Shown: in pieces, positions 51,516 through 61,357 of the stretch | How the letters are laid out: the number at the start of each line of letters is the position of its first letter | Position numbering within the stretch: position 1 is the first letter of the stretch | NCBI GenBank assembly: GCA_023443625.1 | Contig: JAEZTQ010000100.1 | Span: 1 to 64,000, forward strand | Length of the DNA: 64,000 nt | Direction: 5' to 3' | From: Bacillota bacterium | Lineage (GTDB): Bacteria; Bacillota_A; Clostridia; Lachnospirales; Lachnospiraceae | Position numbers and translations under genes: made by a program | Notes under the pieces: generated by a model | What the model saw: the letters and a program-made list of their open reading frames with translations, nothing else | Told to the model about the DNA's origin: nothing | Database searches by the model: none

Positions 51516-53672
51516 ATGATGAAGGAGAAACCGAAAGTGTTAATTTGTAGGCATTTACATAAGGAAGCCTTGGATTATCTTAAACTATATGCAGATGTTG
51601 AGTGTACAACAGAGGATAGAGAAATTCTATTGAAGGTGATTGGTTCCTTTGATGGTATTATTACAGACAGGGCCGATTATGATAAGGCAGTTATGTGGGA
51701 AGCAAGAAGGTTAAAAGTGATTGCCTGTAAGTCGTATTCAATAGATTTGCTTCAAGAAGCTAATAAAAAGGAAATTCATATATTGAATTCAGACGAAATG
51801 AAATATTCCTTTGCTGAATTTGACATATTACAGGCAGAGGATACAATCCGTTTGTTAAATGGTAATAATCCCAAGCATTTCACTCAAGTAAAAGAAATAG
51901 AGAGTGACAATGTTGGTCAATCTGCATGTGTTCAGGATATACATAATATTATAGAAGATGAGAATTTACTTAGTAGGTGTTGTTCAATCGGAGGGGTTGG
52001 TTCGGAAGCAAAACTAATCTTAAAAGGTGATGCTATCGTGGGAAAGGTGACTTTTAACTCAGATGTGGATAAGCCTTCTGTTATATTAAATTGCAAAGGT
52101 CTTAATTTGGATAGATACCTTGGAATCTCACTAGATATTGTCAATACTGGAAAGCAGAAGATTACTATATATGGATATCTGAACAAGAATTTATGGTGCG
52201 CTGGTTTTGAGGAAATTGAAGCAGGACAGTCAGGGGAATTGATTATTGATTTTAAAAGGCACCAAGAAAAAAGTTTTACGAGTAGCTGTTTTAAAGGTAT
52301 GAATGGACTACCCGATGGAAGGATGTGGTTGTGGGATCCCATTGATACCACTAAGATACAATCATTATGCTTATACTTACTTTTACCAGAAGAGAAATCC
52401 TCCATAGATATTATTAGCATTAAGCCGTTTAAACCAATCAAGATTGATATGGACAAGATAGAAGTAGAGAGTTTTTATCCATTTATTGACGAGTATGGAC
52501 AATATATTCATAAGGATTGGCCGGGCAAAACGAATAATAAAAAAGACTTAATATGCCAACGAGAATTAGAAGAAAAAGATCTTCAAAAGTATACTGAACC
52601 CAAGGACTGGAATAAGTTTGGCGGTTGGTCTGCAGGTCCAAGGTTTAAATCAACGGGACATTTTCGAACGGAAAAATATAATGGAAAGTGGTGGCTGGTT
52701 GACCCGGATGGGTGCTTATTCTGGTCCCATGGAATGGATTGTGTTCGTATACAGCAGAGTACTGAAACTGAAGGCAGGCAGTATTATTTTAAGAATGTAC
52801 TACCAGAAGGAGACTATAGAAGTCAAAATCTTATGAAGAAGTATGGCTCAGATTGGGAGGAATATAGCAAGAAACTGGCACATAGACGTTTGCGAAGCTG
52901 GGGGATGAATACTATGGCCTGCTGGTGTCAGGAAGATATTTATCAGATGCAAAAGACCCCATATATTGCATGGATTGAAACCAGATCGTGGCTTAAGCGG
53001 GAATTTCCTCAAGTGGATAGTAAAGAGTGGCTGGAACGCTTCATTCGTAATATGAATGAGGTGCTTGAGAAGACTTCGGATGATCCTTGGTGTATTGGTT
53101 ATTATGTTGATAATGAGATTCATGGCTCCATGGATACGTTAAAATGGGAAAAATATTTTAGTATCGTGAGTGAAAAACTTAAAACGGCTGCTCCTCACAA
53201 GCTTTATTTGGGCAGCAGATTTGATTATCATTGGTATCCTGATATGGCTGCTGAGTTTGATGATATTGTAAAACTAGCCGGTATTTATTGTGATGTTATC
53301 AGTTTTAACCTTTACCGTTACACCATGAAGGATTTTCTTTTACCTAGAGGTATGGATAAGCCAGTGATTATTGGAGAGTACCATTTTGGAGCCTTGGATC
53401 GGGGGTTGCCTCATACCGGACTAAGAAGTACGAAAGACCAGAAACAAAGAGCAAAGGCATATCATAACTATGTTTCAAGTTGTCTTGATCACAAACAAAT
53501 CGTTGGAAGTGGATGGTTTCAATATTGCGATCAGCCTTATACAGGAAGAAATGATGGAGAAAATTATCAGATTGGATTTGTTGATATATGTGATAAGCCC
53601 TATGAGGAGACAATTGCAGCTTGTAGGGATATTGGGCGGAATATATACGCAAGGCGCATTGGTATCATCTAG
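51516..53672 (+). CDS. GH50 beta-agarase-like glycosidase with 2-hydroxyacid-dehydrogenase-like N terminus
   Basis: 718 residues, no signal peptide. Residues about 5-100 (KPKVLICRHLHKEALDYLK, DGIITDRADYD, RRLKVIACKSYSIDLLQ, ANKKEIHILN) follow the N-terminal half of the D-2-hydroxyacid dehydrogenase catalytic domain; no NAD-binding domain follows. About 145-330 is a beta-rich domain (CBM-like). About 385-718 matches GH50 agarase-type (beta/alpha)8 enzymes: KFGGWSAGP, FFRTEKYNGKWWLVDPDG (as GKWWLVDPDGCLFWSHG), probable acid/base Glu534 in YVDNEIHG and nucleophile Glu621 in GEYHFGALDRG. The substrate is unknown. ATG 51516 follows AAAGGTAGG. The family call for the C-terminal part is firm; the N-terminal call is moderate. 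Confidence 0.78.
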   Translation: MMKEKPKVLICRHLHKEALDYLKLYADVECTTEDREILLKVIGSFDGIITDRADYDKAVMWEARRLKVIACKSYSIDLLQEANKKEIHILNSDEMKYSFAEFDILQAEDTIRLLNGNNPKHFTQVKEIESDNVGQSACVQDIHNIIEDENLLSRCCSIGGVGSEAKLILKGDAIVGKVTFNSDVDKPSVILNCKGLNLDRYLGISLDIVNTGKQKITIYGYLNKNLWCAGFEEIEAGQSGELIIDFKRHQEKSFTSSCFKGMNGLPDGRMWLWDPIDTTKIQSLCLYLLLPEEKSSIDIISIKPFKPIKIDMDKIEVESFYPFIDEYGQYIHKDWPGKTNNKKDLICQRELEEKDLQKYTEPKDWNKFGGWSAGPRFKSTGHFRTEKYNGKWWLVDPDGCLFWSHGMDCVRIQQSTETEGRQYYFKNVLPEGDYRSQNLMKKYGSDWEEYSKKLAHRRLRSWGMNTMACWCQEDIYQMQKTPYIAWIETRSWLKREFPQVDSKEWLERFIRNMNEVLEKTSDDPWCIGYYVDNEIHGSMDTLKWEKYFSIVSEKLKTAAPHKLYLGSRFDYHWYPDMAAEFDDIVKLAGIYCDVISFNLYRYTMKDFLLPRGMDKPVIIGEYHFGALDRGLPHTGLRSTKDQKQRAKAYHNYVSSCLDHKQIVGSGWFQYCDQPYTGRNDGENYQIGFVDICDKPYEETIAACRDIGRNIYARRIGII

Positions 53673-53689
53673 AAACACCTTTGTATAAT

Positions 53690-53893
53690 CTAAAAGACAT
53701 ATTTACATGGAAGGGGTTAGGTGTTTATTCCTCAGTTGATGGTGAAAACTGGGAGAGGAAAAGTGATATTTTAAATAAGCCAGGACTAAGAAAAGATGAT
53801 GGCTCTATTGGAATTTACCAATGGCGAGATTATATGTGATCGTGATAAGAAGTTTGATTTTCGACTTCTAACAGATGAAATAGAGGGAGCATA
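53690..53893 (+). pseudogene. Decayed GH43-like glycosidase fragment
   Basis: One frame (53690-53842) reads GLGVYSSVDGENWERKSDIL then PGLRKDDGSIG, the typical blade end of GH43-type proteins. It then runs into a stop, while another frame continues NGEIICDRDKKFDFRLL to a TAG at about 53891-53893. The two pieces look like the C-terminal part of one gene broken by a frameshift or deletion. There is no start or ribosome site. Confidence 0.55.
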
Positions 53894-53916
53894 GAGATAG
53901 GAGGCTAAGTGATACG

Positions 53917-54831
53917 ATGGATGTTTTAGGTGGTTATTTATTTGTACATTTCACCGGTGAGCATGAGAATGGAGAGCAGGTGTATTTCTCCATTAGCAAG
54001 GATGGTAGACACTGGAAGGATTTAAACTTTGGTAAACCTGTTTTAAAGTCTGGTGTTGGTGAGAAAGGAGTAAGAGATCCCTTCATAATACGCTCAATTG
54101 ATGGATGTAAATATTATATTATTGCTACTGATTTAAGGATCGAGGCAGGAAAAGGCTGGGAGACAGCTCAGTTTAAAGGGAGTAAATCCATCATCGTCTG
54201 GGAATCAGATGATTTAATCAACTGGTCCAAGGAAGAGCTGGTTGAAGTGGGGATACCTGGGGCTGGCTGTGTATGGGCACCGGAGGCAATATATAATGAT
54301 AAAACAGGGGATTATCTGGTTTTCTGGGCGTCTATGGTAAAGGAAGCAGGTGATAGAGAGGCTAAACATAGGATCTATTGCTCTTCAACGAAGGATTTTC
54401 GTACCTTTTCAAAAGGAATCAAATACATTGAAAGGGAGAACCACATCATAGACACAACAATAATCAGAGATAGGAACTATTATTATCGAATCTCTAAGGA
54501 TGAAACAACCAAGAATATCAAAATGGATCAATGTGAGGATTTGCTTGAAGGTCCATTTATACAGGTACCAGCTCCACAACTCGAGAAATTGACTGGAGTT
54601 GAAGGACCGGCAGCTTTTCAAATAAATGGCACAGATGAGTGGTGTCTAATGGTAGACCAATATGCTACGAATGGTGGTTATTTGCCATTAATCTCGGAGG
54701 ATATAGGAAAAGGGGAATTTAGAGTATTGCAGCCCGGCAGCTACCATCTGGGCGATACGAAGAAAAGGCATGGTTCAGTTCTGAATCTGAAGGGTGACGA
54801 GCTTAGTCGCTTAATGGATAGATATTTATAA
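53917..54831 (+). CDS. GH43-like five-bladed beta-propeller glycosidase
   Basis: 304 residues, no signal peptide. The GH43 acid triad is plausible: Asp54 in GVRDPFII, Asp179 in HIIDTTII, Glu229 in GVEGPAAF. Blade motifs are DGRHWKDL and SDDLINWS, with WAPEAIYN. GH43 enzymes cleave arabinan, xylan or galactan side chains; some related proteins lack proven activity. It lies after the GH50-like gene and the decayed GH43 fragment, with GGAGG 11 bases upstream of the ATG. It converges on the kinase gene, the two sharing a terminator. Confidence 0.82.
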   Translation: MDVLGGYLFVHFTGEHENGEQVYFSISKDGRHWKDLNFGKPVLKSGVGEKGVRDPFIIRSIDGCKYYIIATDLRIEAGKGWETAQFKGSKSIIVWESDDLINWSKEELVEVGIPGAGCVWAPEAIYNDKTGDYLVFWASMVKEAGDREAKHRIYCSSTKDFRTFSKGIKYIERENHIIDTTIIRDRNYYYRISKDETTKNIKMDQCEDLLEGPFIQVPAPQLEKLTGVEGPAAFQINGTDEWCLMVDQYATNGGYLPLISEDIGKGEFRVLQPGSYHLGDTKKRHGSVLNLKGDELSRLMDRYL

Positions 54832-54863
54832 AATGATTATGTGGTGATATGCATAGAAACCCT

Positions 54864-54894
54864 AAAAAAACTGTAGGCGGAGCCTACAGTTTTC
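54864..54894. terminator. Bidirectional terminator
   Basis: AAACTGTAGGC GGA GCCTACAGTTTT perfect stem. On the minus strand it is followed by TTTTTTT and it overlaps the last codons of the sensor kinase gene (stop at 54884-54886), an unusual tight arrangement. Confidence 0.85.
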
Positions 54895-56692
54895 CATTAT
54901 GGGTTAATGGAAGTCTAATCTTGACCTCAGTACCAACATAAAAGGTACTATCAATACTTAGTCCATATTCTGGCCCATAGAAATACTTCAATCTACTGTT
55001 TATATTAGATAATCCATAACCATGAACCACATTAGAATCCGGTTGTTGATTGTTTAACAGGGATAAAAGCGTCTCCTCATCCATTCCCTGCCCGTCATCC
55101 TTAATAATAATATAAAAATATTCCTCATCAGTATAAGCGGTAATACGGATTGTCCCTGGTTCTTCCTTTTGACAGATACCGTGTAGAATCGCATTTTCAA
55201 CAATGGGTTGAAGCGTGATTTTTGGAATTTTGTAATGTGAATATTCGTCTAGGAGTGAGATTTCTAAAGTGATTATGTTGTCAAAGCGTACATTTTGTAT
55301 GTTTACATATGCTTTAACCAGTTCAATCTCATTTTCCAAAGTAACGATAGATTTTCCTTTACTTAGGCTCAACTTATAAAACCTGGACAAATCAATTACC
55401 AGATTGCTGATATCAGGAACATTATAACGAACTCCCATCCAATAAAGCTGATCTAGAGTATTATAAAGAAAATGCGGATTAATCTGTGCTTGAAGTGCTA
55501 TGAGCTCTGCATTTTTTACGGACTGTCCAAGCTCATACTTCTCATCTAACAACATTGAAATTTTTGTTAACATATAATTAAAGTTTTGTGTTAGAATACC
55601 GATTTCATCCCGACTACTAGGTGTTATCTCCTTGTGAAAGGTTGAAGTATCTAGATTATGCATCTCAGACGCCAGTTTTGAAAGACGTCTTGTCAAAGAA
55701 ATAGTAGCAATATAAGTCATAACAAAAGCTAGCGGAATTGTAAGAATAAATAGTGCCAGGGTCTGCTGATTTGTATGTGAAATGGACCTCAAGACATCTG
55801 TTTCGGGAATAATCAAAATCAAATGCCATTTCGTTAAAGCTATTTCATCTACGCCCAGAAGTAACTTTTGATTGTCAATGGTGACCTCAAAATCCCAATA
55901 AGGATATTTGTCAATTTTCAAATTCTCTACATACTTTTGAACAGATTTCAATAAGGTTGGATCAACAGCCTTCTGTGAAATGTCAGAGTTACACAGGATG
56001 TAATTTGAGTTAGTTAGTAGAGCAACTGAGGATTCCGTAATATTAGATTCATTTAATACATCAGTGAAAACACTGGATTCGAAATCAATACGTATAACAC
56101 CAATATTTTTTTTGTGGTTAATATTATCAACGATGTTTTTAAGCACCACTATATCAGCCTGTGAGGTCTCATCAGAAAACTCCTCGCCCTTATACCACTG
56201 GGTTGCAGGCTTAAGAAAATCATAGTCTTTAAAAGATATAATGCGCTGAAAGGTGTCCATGGTGTAAATTACATCAGTCTCAAAGGCAGATGCTGGCCCC
56301 TCTTTCATATAGATCTTGATATCCTTGATATCGGGATTTGTTTGTGAAGCATAAATACCTTCATAGATATTATCTTTATCCGGCAACCACTGTCCAATAT
56401 TATCTTGATACACCGACGAATCTATTTTTAAAATATTTTGCAGTTCGCCATTGGAGGCAAGGATATTAACAATTTCCCTCGATGAAGCAGCCTTAAAATC
56501 CAGAAAGGATTTCGTCTGATTTAATGACTTTTCAGCAGAAAAAGCAACTTCCCTCCTGGTTTGTCTTGCTGTTATTAAGGTATTTGATTGAAGCAGAATA
56601 ATAAAGGTAATACACAAAATAGCAATATAGAAGATAAAAATCTTTATTTTAATACTTAAATTATTATAAATAGATCGGAGCGTTTTGAACAT
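54884..56692 (-). CDS. YesM-type sensor histidine kinase
   Basis: 602 residues. Helix 1 (about 15-37), extracellular dCache-like sensor (about 40-295), helix 2 (about 298-322), HAMP (about 322-375), then His_kinase domain with phospho-acceptor His in QINPHFLYNTLDQLYW and HATPase with PIVENAILHG, DDGQGM and GYGLSNI. It pairs with the AraC-type regulator encoded two bases upstream. In this family, the signal is usually an extracellular sugar or a binding-protein complex, fitting the adjacent transporter. It is the second gene of the minus-strand pair. Confidence 0.93.
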   Translation of the reverse strand: MFKTLRSIYNNLSIKIKIFIFYIAILCITFIILLQSNTLITARQTRREVAFSAEKSLNQTKSFLDFKAASSREIVNILASNGELQNILKIDSSVYQDNIGQWLPDKDNIYEGIYASQTNPDIKDIKIYMKEGPASAFETDVIYTMDTFQRIISFKDYDFLKPATQWYKGEEFSDETSQADIVVLKNIVDNINHKKNIGVIRIDFESSVFTDVLNESNITESSVALLTNSNYILCNSDISQKAVDPTLLKSVQKYVENLKIDKYPYWDFEVTIDNQKLLLGVDEIALTKWHLILIIPETDVLRSISHTNQQTLALFILTIPLAFVMTYIATISLTRRLSKLASEMHNLDTSTFHKEITPSSRDEIGILTQNFNYMLTKISMLLDEKYELGQSVKNAELIALQAQINPHFLYNTLDQLYWMGVRYNVPDISNLVIDLSRFYKLSLSKGKSIVTLENEIELVKAYVNIQNVRFDNIITLEISLLDEYSHYKIPKITLQPIVENAILHGICQKEEPGTIRITAYTDEEYFYIIIKDDGQGMDEETLLSLLNNQQPDSNVVHGYGLSNINSRLKYFYGPEYGLSIDSTFYVGTEVKIRLPLTHNGKL

Positions 56693-56694
56693 AA

Positions 56695-58254
56695 TTACTT
56701 TCCTTTCCGATACTCAAGTGGAGTTATGCCTACTTGCTTCTTAAATAATGCAGAAAAATAATTAGTATCACAAAAGCCGACTTTTAATGCAATATCATAG
56801 ATCTTTTCATTAGTATAGGTGAGTAAATATTTGGAACGATCTATACGAACATTGGTTATATATTGATTTATTGTATAATTGGTTTCTTTCTTAAAATAAC
56901 TGCAAAGATAAGCCTGACTTAATCGAAAGGCCTCAGCTATGGTATTAACGGATAGTTGTGAATTACTGATGTTTTTCCTAATATATTGTACTATCTCTTT
57001 GATGCGGTTATCGCTACTTCCAATTTCCACTTGGGCGTCATAATAGGCTGCAATGTTATAAGTTAGAAATGATTGTATATCCTGCAATAGATAAGCATTA
57101 TCAATAACTCGAATAATCTGTTCATTTTTAACAAAATCGGTAATTGGGTTATTTGTCTTCCTTGCTTCTTGATCTAGCAATGTAAAAAGAGTTGTGTAAA
57201 TGCTTTTGACTTTTGAGATATCAGGTTTGTGTAAAAGCATCTCATTGTGAATCTTGTCAATGATTTGTAAGACAAAGCTCCTTTCCGGATTTTTAAGAGC
57301 TTCCATGAACTTCTCCTCCAAAATTGAAGGAAATTCATAGGATGAAAGATAAGCAAGACTATATTCAATAATCTGTTTTGTACCATAGTAAAATTGATAC
57401 GCTGAAGCAGATTTAGCATCTGAGTAGGCTTGCCTAAATTCATATATTGAGTTTTTTAATTGGCTTAATCCAATACTATAGGTATAAGGAAAATCAAATT
57501 GTTTAGTTAAGGAATTAAGTAAATTGGTAACTTGTGATCCAGAGGGATTTCCTTCAAAAAGGATAATTAGATCATTGTCGGTATTAAAGCCGGCTAAGGT
57601 AGATGAGATCCATTCCTCGGTATTCACCAGTTGTAAGAGCTTATTCTTAATATCATAAAGGAGTGTTTCTTCAACGTCAGTTGGCCAATTAAACTTAATA
57701 TATGCAAGAATGAAGGAACGTGAAGGTAGATATGTATATATATTTTGAGATGATTTAACTAGTTTGGTCAACTCATTCGAATCCGTCGAAATTAACAAAT
57801 TAATTATATTCTGTCTGATAACATGACGATTTTCAAGGTGGGATTGTTCTAATTTGCTTAAATAATCGTTACTTTCCCGAATCCTTTTTTTTTTGAAAAC
57901 GGCATCAGTCAATATACTTTGAAGAGACTTTATATCGATAGGTTTCTCAATATATTGAAAAGCTTCTAGTTGAATTGCTGACTTTAGATATTCTTTATCT
58001 GCATATCCACTTAGGAATAGAATAACACAATCTGGATACAATTCTTTTACTTTGGTGGCGAATTCAATGCCATTCATTTTAGGCATTCTGATATCTGATA
58101 AAAGGACATCTGGAGGATTAATTTGCATCTTTTCCAAAGCTTCAATTCCGCTTTTTGTTGTAATTACCTGAGTAACACCAAAATCCCCCCAAGGAATATA
58201 TGCTTTTATACTATCGCGGATATTCTTTTCATCGTCTACCAGATACAAAACCAT
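56695..58254 (-). CDS. YesN-type response regulator with AraC DNA-binding domain
   Basis: 519 residues. The receiver (1-120) has phospho-acceptor Asp in VLLSDIRMPKMNG and the switch Lys in QYIEKPIDIKSL. A long middle region (about 130-410) is of unknown fold. The AraC helix-turn-helix pair (about 415-519) reads LSVNTIAEAFRLSQAYLCSYFKK and INQYITNVRIDRSKYLL, and closes with KVGFCDTNYFSALFKKQVG. It probably activates the divergent transporter operon starting at 58499. Start ATG 58254 follows AAAGGGAG. Confidence 0.93.
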   Translation of the reverse strand: MVLYLVDDEKNIRDSIKAYIPWGDFGVTQVITTKSGIEALEKMQINPPDVLLSDIRMPKMNGIEFATKVKELYPDCVILFLSGYADKEYLKSAIQLEAFQYIEKPIDIKSLQSILTDAVFKKKRIRESNDYLSKLEQSHLENRHVIRQNIINLLISTDSNELTKLVKSSQNIYTYLPSRSFILAYIKFNWPTDVEETLLYDIKNKLLQLVNTEEWISSTLAGFNTDNDLIILFEGNPSGSQVTNLLNSLTKQFDFPYTYSIGLSQLKNSIYEFRQAYSDAKSASAYQFYYGTKQIIEYSLAYLSSYEFPSILEEKFMEALKNPERSFVLQIIDKIHNEMLLHKPDISKVKSIYTTLFTLLDQEARKTNNPITDFVKNEQIIRVIDNAYLLQDIQSFLTYNIAAYYDAQVEIGSSDNRIKEIVQYIRKNISNSQLSVNTIAEAFRLSQAYLCSYFKKETNYTINQYITNVRIDRSKYLLTYTNEKIYDIALKVGFCDTNYFSALFKKQVGITPLEYRKGK

Positions 58255-58498
58255 AATATTAGTCTCCCTTTGCTAAAATGATTAAGTATAAAATAATGGA
58301 ACTACTCAATTCAATTATATTACATTCGATTTTATAAATCAAATAAAAAGTAACATTTGGTATTTTAATGGGGAAACATGTTATGGATAGTTTTTACTTG
58401 AAATGGGTAATAAAAGAAACTATAATAAGTGTAATAAGATATTTCTACAGTTTTCATGTTGTTTTATATAATGAAGAGATTAGAGGGGGTACGATATC

Positions 58499-60064
58499 GT
58501 GAAATACATTTATAAAATAGTAATTGTAACATTGGTAAGTATGATAGCCTTCTCCGGATGTAATAATGGCACGAAAAACCATAGGGAAGGTTCCACCAAG
58601 GATTTGGGTGTAACAGGAGGTACTGAGGCGTTGGCCAATCAAGGAACCTGGGCGGATATGGATATATCTAAGGAAGTAACGATTCATGGTTATTTAATTG
58701 GGAGCCCCCCGGAAGGCCTTGGTGCAGTTTTAGATGCTATAAATATGAAACTAAATAAGGATCTGAATGCAACTCTTGAATTACACTATCTGAGCTGGGT
58801 TGATTATAAGACAAAATACCCTCTCATATTGGCGGCGGGAGAAGATGTAGACTTTATATTTACTGCTGATTGGTGTATGTATACACAGGAAGCAACTAAG
58901 AATGCATTTTTAGAAATTACAAAAGATGATATTGCGAAGTACATGCCACGTCATTATGCAAATTGTAGACCAGAAGCTTATGAACAAGCCAAGATCAATG
59001 ATAAGATGTATATGATTACCACATCTACTCCGGATAAGCGAGTATCTTGTCTGGTGTATCGGAAGGATTTGGCTAAAAAATATGGTATTACAAATTTAAA
59101 TAAACTGAGTGATTTCACACCGTATTTCAAGGCAATTCTAGAGAATGAATCCAATATTCTACCCATGTATTTGGCCTCCTCCTATGATGGTATCTGGCAA
59201 CATCTTGTAAATGAGTACAAATATGAAATTAACATATCCAATGGACTCTGCTGTTATACAGAAGATAGCGGAGTCAATATTGCACCAATATATAAAGAAC
59301 CTTATGCTGCTTCCTTCAAATATGCTTTTCGTATTATGAAAGAATGGTATGATGCTGGTTATGTAAATAAAGACGTACTACCAAATGAAATAACTTCAAG
59401 AGAAGCTTTAATTGAAGGTAAATCAGCAATAGCCATAGGGAATACAGTTGATATACAACACGTTCTTGCCGCTTGTGAGGATAAAGGATATGAAGTGGGT
59501 ATCATTCCTTTACTCGATTCTCAAGGCAAAACAGCTGCTATAACATATCTAAATAATGGTGTGGCTATCGCTGCATCTTCTGAGAATCCTGAAAGGACAA
59601 TGATGGTTTTGGATTTGATTATGGAGGAAAAAGATTATAATTGTCTAGCTTATTTTGGAATAGAAGGCACGAATTATGTTATAACCGAAGATGGAAGAAT
59701 TGGACCTCCAAAAGGTGTTACCAATGATACCAATACCTATCCTATAGATTCCGCCGGTTTCTGGTTTACGAATAAGGACCAACATCCTCCTCTAGCTTCC
59801 TGGTCCGACGAATATATAGATTTAAAAAGGAGAATTCCTGATATGTTAAGTGCCAATCCATACATTGAGTTTTCTCCAAATTTATTAAATATACAAACAG
59901 AGGTTGCAGATATTACTTTAGTGACACAGCAGTATATGCAGCCAATGTGTTTTGGAATGATAGATGATGTTGATGAAGGAATGGAGACGCTGAGAGAAAA
60001 GTTGATTTCAGCCGGTATTGATAGGGTGGAATCAGAGGTTAAGAAACAAATAAAAGACTATTAG
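58499..60064 (+). CDS. Sugar-binding lipoprotein 1 (LplA type)
   Basis: 521 residues, GTG start with AGAGGGGG upstream. Lipoprotein signal with lipobox FSGC (Cys21). Fold of the LplA/YtcQ group: VTIHGYLIGSPPEGLGAVL, GEDVDFIFTADWC, MITTSTPDKR, YDAGYVNKDVL, YLNNGVAIAASSENPERT. It binds a carbohydrate for the two permeases encoded downstream. A second, closely related lipoprotein gene closes the locus. It is first after the divergent regulator gene; a terminator at 60147 gives it an independent transcript end. Confidence 0.92.
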   Translation: MKYIYKIVIVTLVSMIAFSGCNNGTKNHREGSTKDLGVTGGTEALANQGTWADMDISKEVTIHGYLIGSPPEGLGAVLDAINMKLNKDLNATLELHYLSWVDYKTKYPLILAAGEDVDFIFTADWCMYTQEATKNAFLEITKDDIAKYMPRHYANCRPEAYEQAKINDKMYMITTSTPDKRVSCLVYRKDLAKKYGITNLNKLSDFTPYFKAILENESNILPMYLASSYDGIWQHLVNEYKYEINISNGLCCYTEDSGVNIAPIYKEPYAASFKYAFRIMKEWYDAGYVNKDVLPNEITSREALIEGKSAIAIGNTVDIQHVLAACEDKGYEVGIIPLLDSQGKTAAITYLNNGVAIAASSENPERTMMVLDLIMEEKDYNCLAYFGIEGTNYVITEDGRIGPPKGVTNDTNTYPIDSAGFWFTNKDQHPPLASWSDEYIDLKRRIPDMLSANPYIEFSPNLLNIQTEVADITLVTQQYMQPMCFGMIDDVDEGMETLREKLISAGIDRVESEVKKQIKDY

Positions 60065-60381
60065 GAAAGTCCTGGCTTAATAATAAAAAGAAACAGAAAA
60101 ATCATAAAGAATAATATGGGTATGAAAGACTTTGCAGTAAGTTGCAGGGTTTTTAATACCCTTTTTTTATGTTTAAACAATTAACGATAGTAATATTTCA
60201 AAGAAAATCAAAATATAGCCTTGTGGTTGGCAGGCTCATAACTTTATATAATCTACTTATAGAAGATAACAGAGAAAAACAGAAATCAGTACCTATAAAG
60301 CAAAGCAGGTTTCGATTTTAATCGCAATTATTGTATTTGGATAATATGGTAACGGATGACAACTTAGGGAGGATATTTAGT
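60065..60381. other. Intergenic region between lipoprotein 1 and the permeases
   Basis: Contains the terminator at 60147-60168. The rest is AT-rich; TTGTATTTGGATAATATGG near 60327-60346 may hold a -10 but is weak. No gene is seen. Confidence 0.35.
60147..60168 (+). terminator. Terminator after lipoprotein 1
   Basis: GGGT TTTTAA TACCC small hairpin followed by TTTTTTT; likely partial. Confidence 0.6.
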
Positions 60382-61338
60382 ATGAGTAAGAATGATAGGA
60401 ATATTACTCGAATGAAAAAGCATCGATTTGTTTTTTTTGGAGAGATATGGAAAAATAAGCTGCTATATATGATGTTTTTACCAACGGCTTTATGGTATTT
60501 GGTATTTCGTTATTATCCCATGGCTGGAATTGTAGTATCTTTTAAGAATTTCAACTATCGGGATGGAATATTCAGAAGTCCATGGAATGGATTAGATAAT
60601 TTTGAATATTTCTTTAAGTCGGGCAAAGCCTTGCAGGTAACGCTAAATACAATCATGTACAATGCATTATTCCTAATGATTTACATCATATGCTCCGCAT
60701 TATTAGCGATTTTATTGGCTGAATTGACAAATAAAGTATTTAAAAAGATTGCACAAACGATTATCTTTCTGCCTTATTTTATTTCATGGGTTGTAATATC
60801 AAGTTTAATCTATCGACTTTTTGATTATAAAACAGGTGTTTTCAATCATCTAATTACATATTTTGGAGGTGCGCCTGTTGATTTGGCTACCAATACTGGT
60901 ATATGGTATTTTCTCCTTCCCTTCCTTTATATGTTTAAGTGGGTTGGTTATGGAAGTGTATTGTTTTTAGCCGCTATCGTAGGATTGGATGCTTCCTGTT
61001 ATGAAGCCGCAAAAATTGATGGGGCGAGTGCATTTCAAAAAATCAAGTACATAACAATACCGCTTTTGAAGCCAACGACTATTACATTGGTATTGCTAGG
61101 AGTTGGAAGAATTGTAAGAGGAGAATTTGATATGTTCTATCAATTAGTAGGAAAGAACAGTCTACTGATGGATAAGACAGATATAATCGATACATTGGTT
61201 TTCCGTTCCCTCATGATGAACTCCAATTTTGGTATGGCAGCTGCTACAGCTTTTTATCAATCAGTTTTATGCTTTGTAATCATTGTAGTAGTTAATAAGA
61301 TAGTTAAAATGGTTGATGCAGATTCTGCGCTATTCTAG
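60382..61338 (+). CDS. ABC sugar permease (LplB type)
   Basis: 318 residues with six predicted helices (YMMFLPTALWYLVFRYYPMAG first). The EAA loop is YEAAKIDGASAFQKIKYITI. ATG 60382 is preferred, with GGGAGG about nine bases upstream; the frame is open 17 codons further. It pairs with the permease 19 bases downstream. No ATPase is encoded here; a shared MsmX-type ATPase is expected. Confidence 0.93.
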   Translation: MSKNDRNITRMKKHRFVFFGEIWKNKLLYMMFLPTALWYLVFRYYPMAGIVVSFKNFNYRDGIFRSPWNGLDNFEYFFKSGKALQVTLNTIMYNALFLMIYIICSALLAILLAELTNKVFKKIAQTIIFLPYFISWVVISSLIYRLFDYKTGVFNHLITYFGGAPVDLATNTGIWYFLLPFLYMFKWVGYGSVLFLAAIVGLDASCYEAAKIDGASAFQKIKYITIPLLKPTTITLVLLGVGRIVRGEFDMFYQLVGKNSLLMDKTDIIDTLVFRSLMMNSNFGMAAATAFYQSVLCFVIIVVVNKIVKMVDADSALF

Positions 61339-61357
61339 GGATTGGAGAAGGAAAACA

